From: Sulfurimonas sp.
GTDB lineage: Bacteria > Campylobacterota > Campylobacteria > Campylobacterales > Sulfurimonadaceae
DNA: 9,445 bases
Assembly: GCA_002733945.2 (NCBI GenBank)
Contig: NVXO02000002.1
Span: 255,133 to 264,577, forward strand
Direction: 5' to 3'
Under the pieces are notes generated by a model. It saw nothing but the letters and a program-made list of their open reading frames with translations, made no database searches and had not been told where the DNA came from. Both the position numbers and the translations under genes were made by a program. Positions within the stretch are counted from its first letter, which is position 1, and every line of letters begins with the position of its first letter. Positions 7,156 through 9,445 of this stretch are shown one piece after another.

Positions 7156-8840
7156 GAAACAACCTTAAATCGTTTTAAAACCACTTTTGCGTATGGTACA
7201 GGTTTTGGAAGATAATAAGGGAAAACTCTTCCCTTTAATGTCGCCCAATCTAATACTTTTGCCTCATCGTAAATAGCTCTATAATCATTTAAAAATGACT
7301 CTTGTCTATAGTATTTCTCAACTCTAATTAAACCTGCTCTTTGTGCCCTTTTCCACTCACCACTTTCAAAGTTTAGTAGTCTTATATACTCTTTTGCTAA
7401 CGCATCTGGATTTGCTATGCCAGTTACCGCTCCTGCTTTACCAATTCTTATATCTTCTTCATTAATACCACCCTCAATAAGGTCACGACAAGAACCAACA
7501 TCAGTAGCTACACAGGGCACTCCTGCAGCAAACCCCTCTAATATAACAAGAGGCATTCCCTCACTAATGGATGAGAGTGTTTGCAATGCTGAGTGTGGAA
7601 GAATTTTTTTAATGTCACTATGCCCAAAAAACTTCACCTTATCACTATGATTTATTATCTCTTCTTGTGTCATATCACTTTTGTTTCCATCAAAAACTTG
7701 TGAAGTTTTTTTAAGTCCTAAAGATGTAGCCATTTGCTGGCACTCACTCAAATACTCTCTATCTTCTTCCACTGCACCAACAATCCAACCTTCTATTTCA
7801 GGTATCGTCAATGAGGCAATTTTAATAGCACGAATAAAGGTTTTTATATCCTTAATCGGAACAACCCGACCGATGAGTGTCACAATAGGTTTTGGAACCT
7901 CGGCTCGATCTTTCATAGTCTCTTTAAGCCCATCTACATCAACGCCATTTGGAATAACCATAGTTTTATTTTCATCTGCACCAAAAAGAATTTGAATTTT
8001 TTGGGCTCCAGGGAATAGTGAGAGTATATGGTTAGAACGTTGATAACAAAAAATACCAATTTTATCAAAAAAGTTAACCCACATTTTTTTGATATAGTTA
8101 TACTCTTCTGGTTGTTGTAGTAGAGATGGTTTTTTATACTCTATCCAGTCCGCTGAGAGCATATCAATCTTTCTTTCTCGTGTATAAATACCATGTTCTG
8201 TCAGGACAATTGGTCTATTGCTATCATAAGAAGCAAGTGCTGCACAAAAACCAGCATATCCTGTTGAAGGGGAGTGAAATATCTTTGCCTTTGGTAAACT
8301 TTGTACTATCTCAGCTAAAATCCAAATAGGCTTATGAATATTTCTAAGTGTCCAGAAGTAATCAATAAAAGGAACATCGGGACAATTTTTCATATAGGTG
8401 TCATTGATAAATTCCCAGGATCTTTGTGAGAATAAAAAGTCTTTAAATGTTACATTCTCTGTATAAAACTTCACCTTCTGTAATACTTCAGGTATCTCTT
8501 TTGCATTTGATTTAAAAGACTTATAAAGGTCAGTAACAGACTCAAAACCTTCCTTGCTTCCTTTGATCTTTTTTGGCACCATCTTATCTTTATCATCAAA
8601 AAGGTAATGTACTTCTAAATGCTTTAAATTGGGAGGAAACTCATAACTAATTTCCATTTTATGCCCATCAACATATTCTTGTGCACCGATAAAGCAAACA
8701 CCGAAAGTATACTCAGGCAAGCCCTTTATCAGCTGCAGTAACCAAGAAGAGACTCCACCTTTTACATAAGGGTAAGTTCCCTCAGAAAAAAGCATTACAT
8801 CAACACTATCACTTGTAGGAAATTCTATTTTTTCACTCAT
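7143..8840 (-). CDS. pelF: PelF, GT4-family glycosyltransferase of Pel polysaccharide synthesis
   Basis: PelF is the soluble cytosolic glycosyltransferase that builds the Pel polymer from nucleotide sugars at the inner membrane with PelD, PelE and PelG. The 565-residue product is a GT-B enzyme. Near the N-terminus is E-G-T-Y-P-Y-V followed by K-G-G-V-S-S-W (residues 20-33), a PelF hallmark. T-E-H-G-I-Y-T-R-E follows at about 214-222, P-N-G-V-D at about 297 and G-R-V-V-P-I-K-D at about 324-331. The GT4 EX7E pair is E427 and E435, inside S-E-G-M-P-L-V-I-L-E-G, followed by G-V-P-C-V-A-T-D-V-G. I chose the ATG at 8840 over the one at 8852. It overlaps the pelE stop as ATGA and has GGAAAA just upstream, while the 8852 ATG has no visible ribosome site. 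It is longer than the roughly 507-residue Pseudomonas PelF, partly because of an extra segment near 377-401. It overlaps pelG by 13 bases. Confidence 0.95.
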   Translation of the reverse strand: MSEKIEFPTSDSVDVMLFSEGTYPYVKGGVSSWLLQLIKGLPEYTFGVCFIGAQEYVDGHKMEISYEFPPNLKHLEVHYLFDDKDKMVPKKIKGSKEGFESVTDLYKSFKSNAKEIPEVLQKVKFYTENVTFKDFLFSQRSWEFINDTYMKNCPDVPFIDYFWTLRNIHKPIWILAEIVQSLPKAKIFHSPSTGYAGFCAALASYDSNRPIVLTEHGIYTRERKIDMLSADWIEYKKPSLLQQPEEYNYIKKMWVNFFDKIGIFCYQRSNHILSLFPGAQKIQILFGADENKTMVIPNGVDVDGLKETMKDRAEVPKPIVTLIGRVVPIKDIKTFIRAIKIASLTIPEIEGWIVGAVEEDREYLSECQQMATSLGLKKTSQVFDGNKSDMTQEEIINHSDKVKFFGHSDIKKILPHSALQTLSSISEGMPLVILEGFAAGVPCVATDVGSCRDLIEGGINEEDIRIGKAGAVTGIANPDALAKEYIRLLNFESGEWKRAQRAGLIRVEKYYRQESFLNDYRAIYDEAKVLDWATLKGRVFPYYLPKPVPYAKVVLKRFKVVSWRV

Positions 8841-9445
8841 GCAGTTTTCCATTGTTCAACTATAGGGTAAAGCCGTCCATTGAGACCTAATGCGGGTGAT
8901 TCATTGATAATTGAATGCACAACGGAGTAGTTACCCATTAAAAACTGTATTTCTGCGATATATGGTAAAATAAAAGAAGCTTCTCCTTGATATAGTTCTT
9001 GAGCAAGTGTAAACTCCGTACTAGCATGTTCATAATCTTCATTATTCAAGTATACTTTACCCATTAATAAAAATAATTTTGTAGCATAATTATTATAAGA
9101 TAATAACTCATCCTTTACTTCTTTAATTCTGCTTTTATAGTGCTCAGGTTTTTTCTTCTCAGCTATCTCTTGTAACTCTTTTTTATTCAAGTTTAGTACG
9201 AGGTCTTCACTCTCTTCAAGACTTACTGTTAAGACTTCTAGTTTTTTTTGAAGCAGATGAGATTTTGGAAGATAGTAATCTTTTGCAATTTGAATATATC
9301 TAGAAACATCTTTTAAAAAACTCTCCTTTAAACTTTCATGAGAGAGTTCTGTATATACCATTTCCCAGTACAATGTAGCCAGTTCTTTAGCTGCGGCTGC
9401 CCTTCTTGAAAAATCGATATCAATTTCCTTATTATCTTCTTCATT
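8837..9445 (-). CDS. pelE: PelE-like TPR protein, C-terminal part (5' end beyond window)
   Basis: The reading frame is open through the right edge of the window, giving about 202 C-terminal residues. An apparent TTG start at 9373 is not the true start: in-frame codons continue upstream and encode a helical stretch with R-R-A-A-A-A-K-E-L and then L-Y-W-E-M-V-Y. The sequence is alpha-helical, with a Lys/Glu-rich central part and a TPR-like pair near the C-terminus (around N-E-D-Y-E-H-A and G-N-Y-S-V-V). It ends with P-I-V-E-Q-W-K. As I recall the family, a Trp-Glu-(hydrophobic)-Val-Tyr segment, two or more TPRs and a closing P-x-V-x-x-W are typical of PelE, an inner-membrane protein with two N-terminal membrane helices that works with PelD and PelG. 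The membrane helices would lie outside the window. Position directly before pelF supports the call. The stop overlaps the pelF start as ATGA, which suggests translational coupling. A different TPR scaffold protein is the main alternative. Confidence 0.8.
   Translation of the reverse strand, partial: NEEDNKEIDIDFSRRAAAAKELATLYWEMVYTELSHESLKESFLKDVSRYIQIAKDYYLPKSHLLQKKLEVLTVSLEESEDLVLNLNKKELQEIAEKKKPEHYKSRIKEVKDELLSYNNYATKLFLLMGKVYLNNEDYEHASTEFTLAQELYQGEASFILPYIAEIQFLMGNYSVVHSIINESPALGLNGRLYPIVEQWKTA
8845..8850 (-). promoter_or_regulatory. Ribosome binding site deciding the pelF start
   Basis: GGAAAA on the minus strand lies a few bases before the ATG at 8840, with GGA seven bases away. It lies within the pelE coding end. 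The alternative in-frame ATG at 8852 overlaps this motif and has no purine-rich stretch of its own upstream, so translation most likely starts at 8840. Confidence 0.55.

Noticed and set aside
7417..7995. Two plus-strand open frames antisense to pelF
   Set aside because: They lie opposite the conserved GT4 motifs of pelF, show no recognisable domain, and are explained as shadow frames of a strongly conserved gene.
8126..8329. Plus-strand open frame of 67 codons antisense to pelF
   Set aside because: No ribosome site, no family resemblance, and it lies fully inside a confident gene on the other strand.
9242..9249. A8 tract in pelE as a possible phase-variation site
   Set aside because: Eight A residues encode two Lys codons plus part of a Gln codon in a Lys-rich, AT-rich gene. 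The frame is intact, and similar shorter runs occur throughout the window.
1..9445. CRISPR, tRNA/rRNA, insertion sequence or attachment site
   Set aside because: No direct repeat arrays, inverted-repeat-bounded transposase genes or structural RNA patterns were seen. The whole window is accounted for by overlapping coding sequence.

Overview
The window is one unbroken stretch of minus-strand coding sequence from a Pel exopolysaccharide (biofilm matrix) operon. Six genes are read from right to left: the 3' part of pelE, then pelF, pelG, a pelA homologue, a membrane-anchored TPR gene, and the 5' part of a pelB-like secretion gene that runs off the left edge. Every junction inside the window is an overlap (ATGA, TAATG, or 13 to 23 bases). 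There is no intergenic DNA, and I see no internal promoter or terminator. The DNA is AT-rich, with strong A/T bias at third codon positions and Lys/Ile/Asn/Tyr-rich proteins. This fits a Gram-negative Campylobacterota member such as a Sulfurimonas- or Arcobacter-like organism. The phylum is an inference from composition and protein style, not a marker-gene result.

Right to middle: the PelE C-terminal TPR region (8837-9445), the cytosolic glycosyltransferase PelF (7143-8840) and the polytopic PelG (5782-7155) form the inner-membrane synthase module. By analogy with Pseudomonas, PelD, the c-di-GMP receptor, would lie upstream of the window. Middle: a secreted PelA-like protein (3252-5804) has an intact-looking polysaccharide deacetylase domain. 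It is preceded by a shortened, divergent GH114-like domain that seems to lack the usual catalytic glutamate context.

Left: export appears to be handled by two polypeptides. The 352-residue protein (2210-3268) has one N-terminal membrane helix and TPRs, like the front end of Pseudomonas PelB. The downstream protein (start 2210, open to base 1) has its own signal peptide, a SPOR-like fold directly after it, and then more than 550 residues of TPR-like helices. It is still open at the window edge, where the outer-membrane beta-barrel would be expected. The gene order (E-F-G-A-B) differs from the classical pelABCDEFG order, and no pelC-like lipoprotein gene lies between A and B.

Working model (inference): PelD/E/F/G polymerise and move the polymer across the inner membrane, PelA deacetylates it in the periplasm, and the two-part PelB system carries it to and through the outer membrane. 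The SPOR-like domain may tie the outer-membrane part to peptidoglycan.
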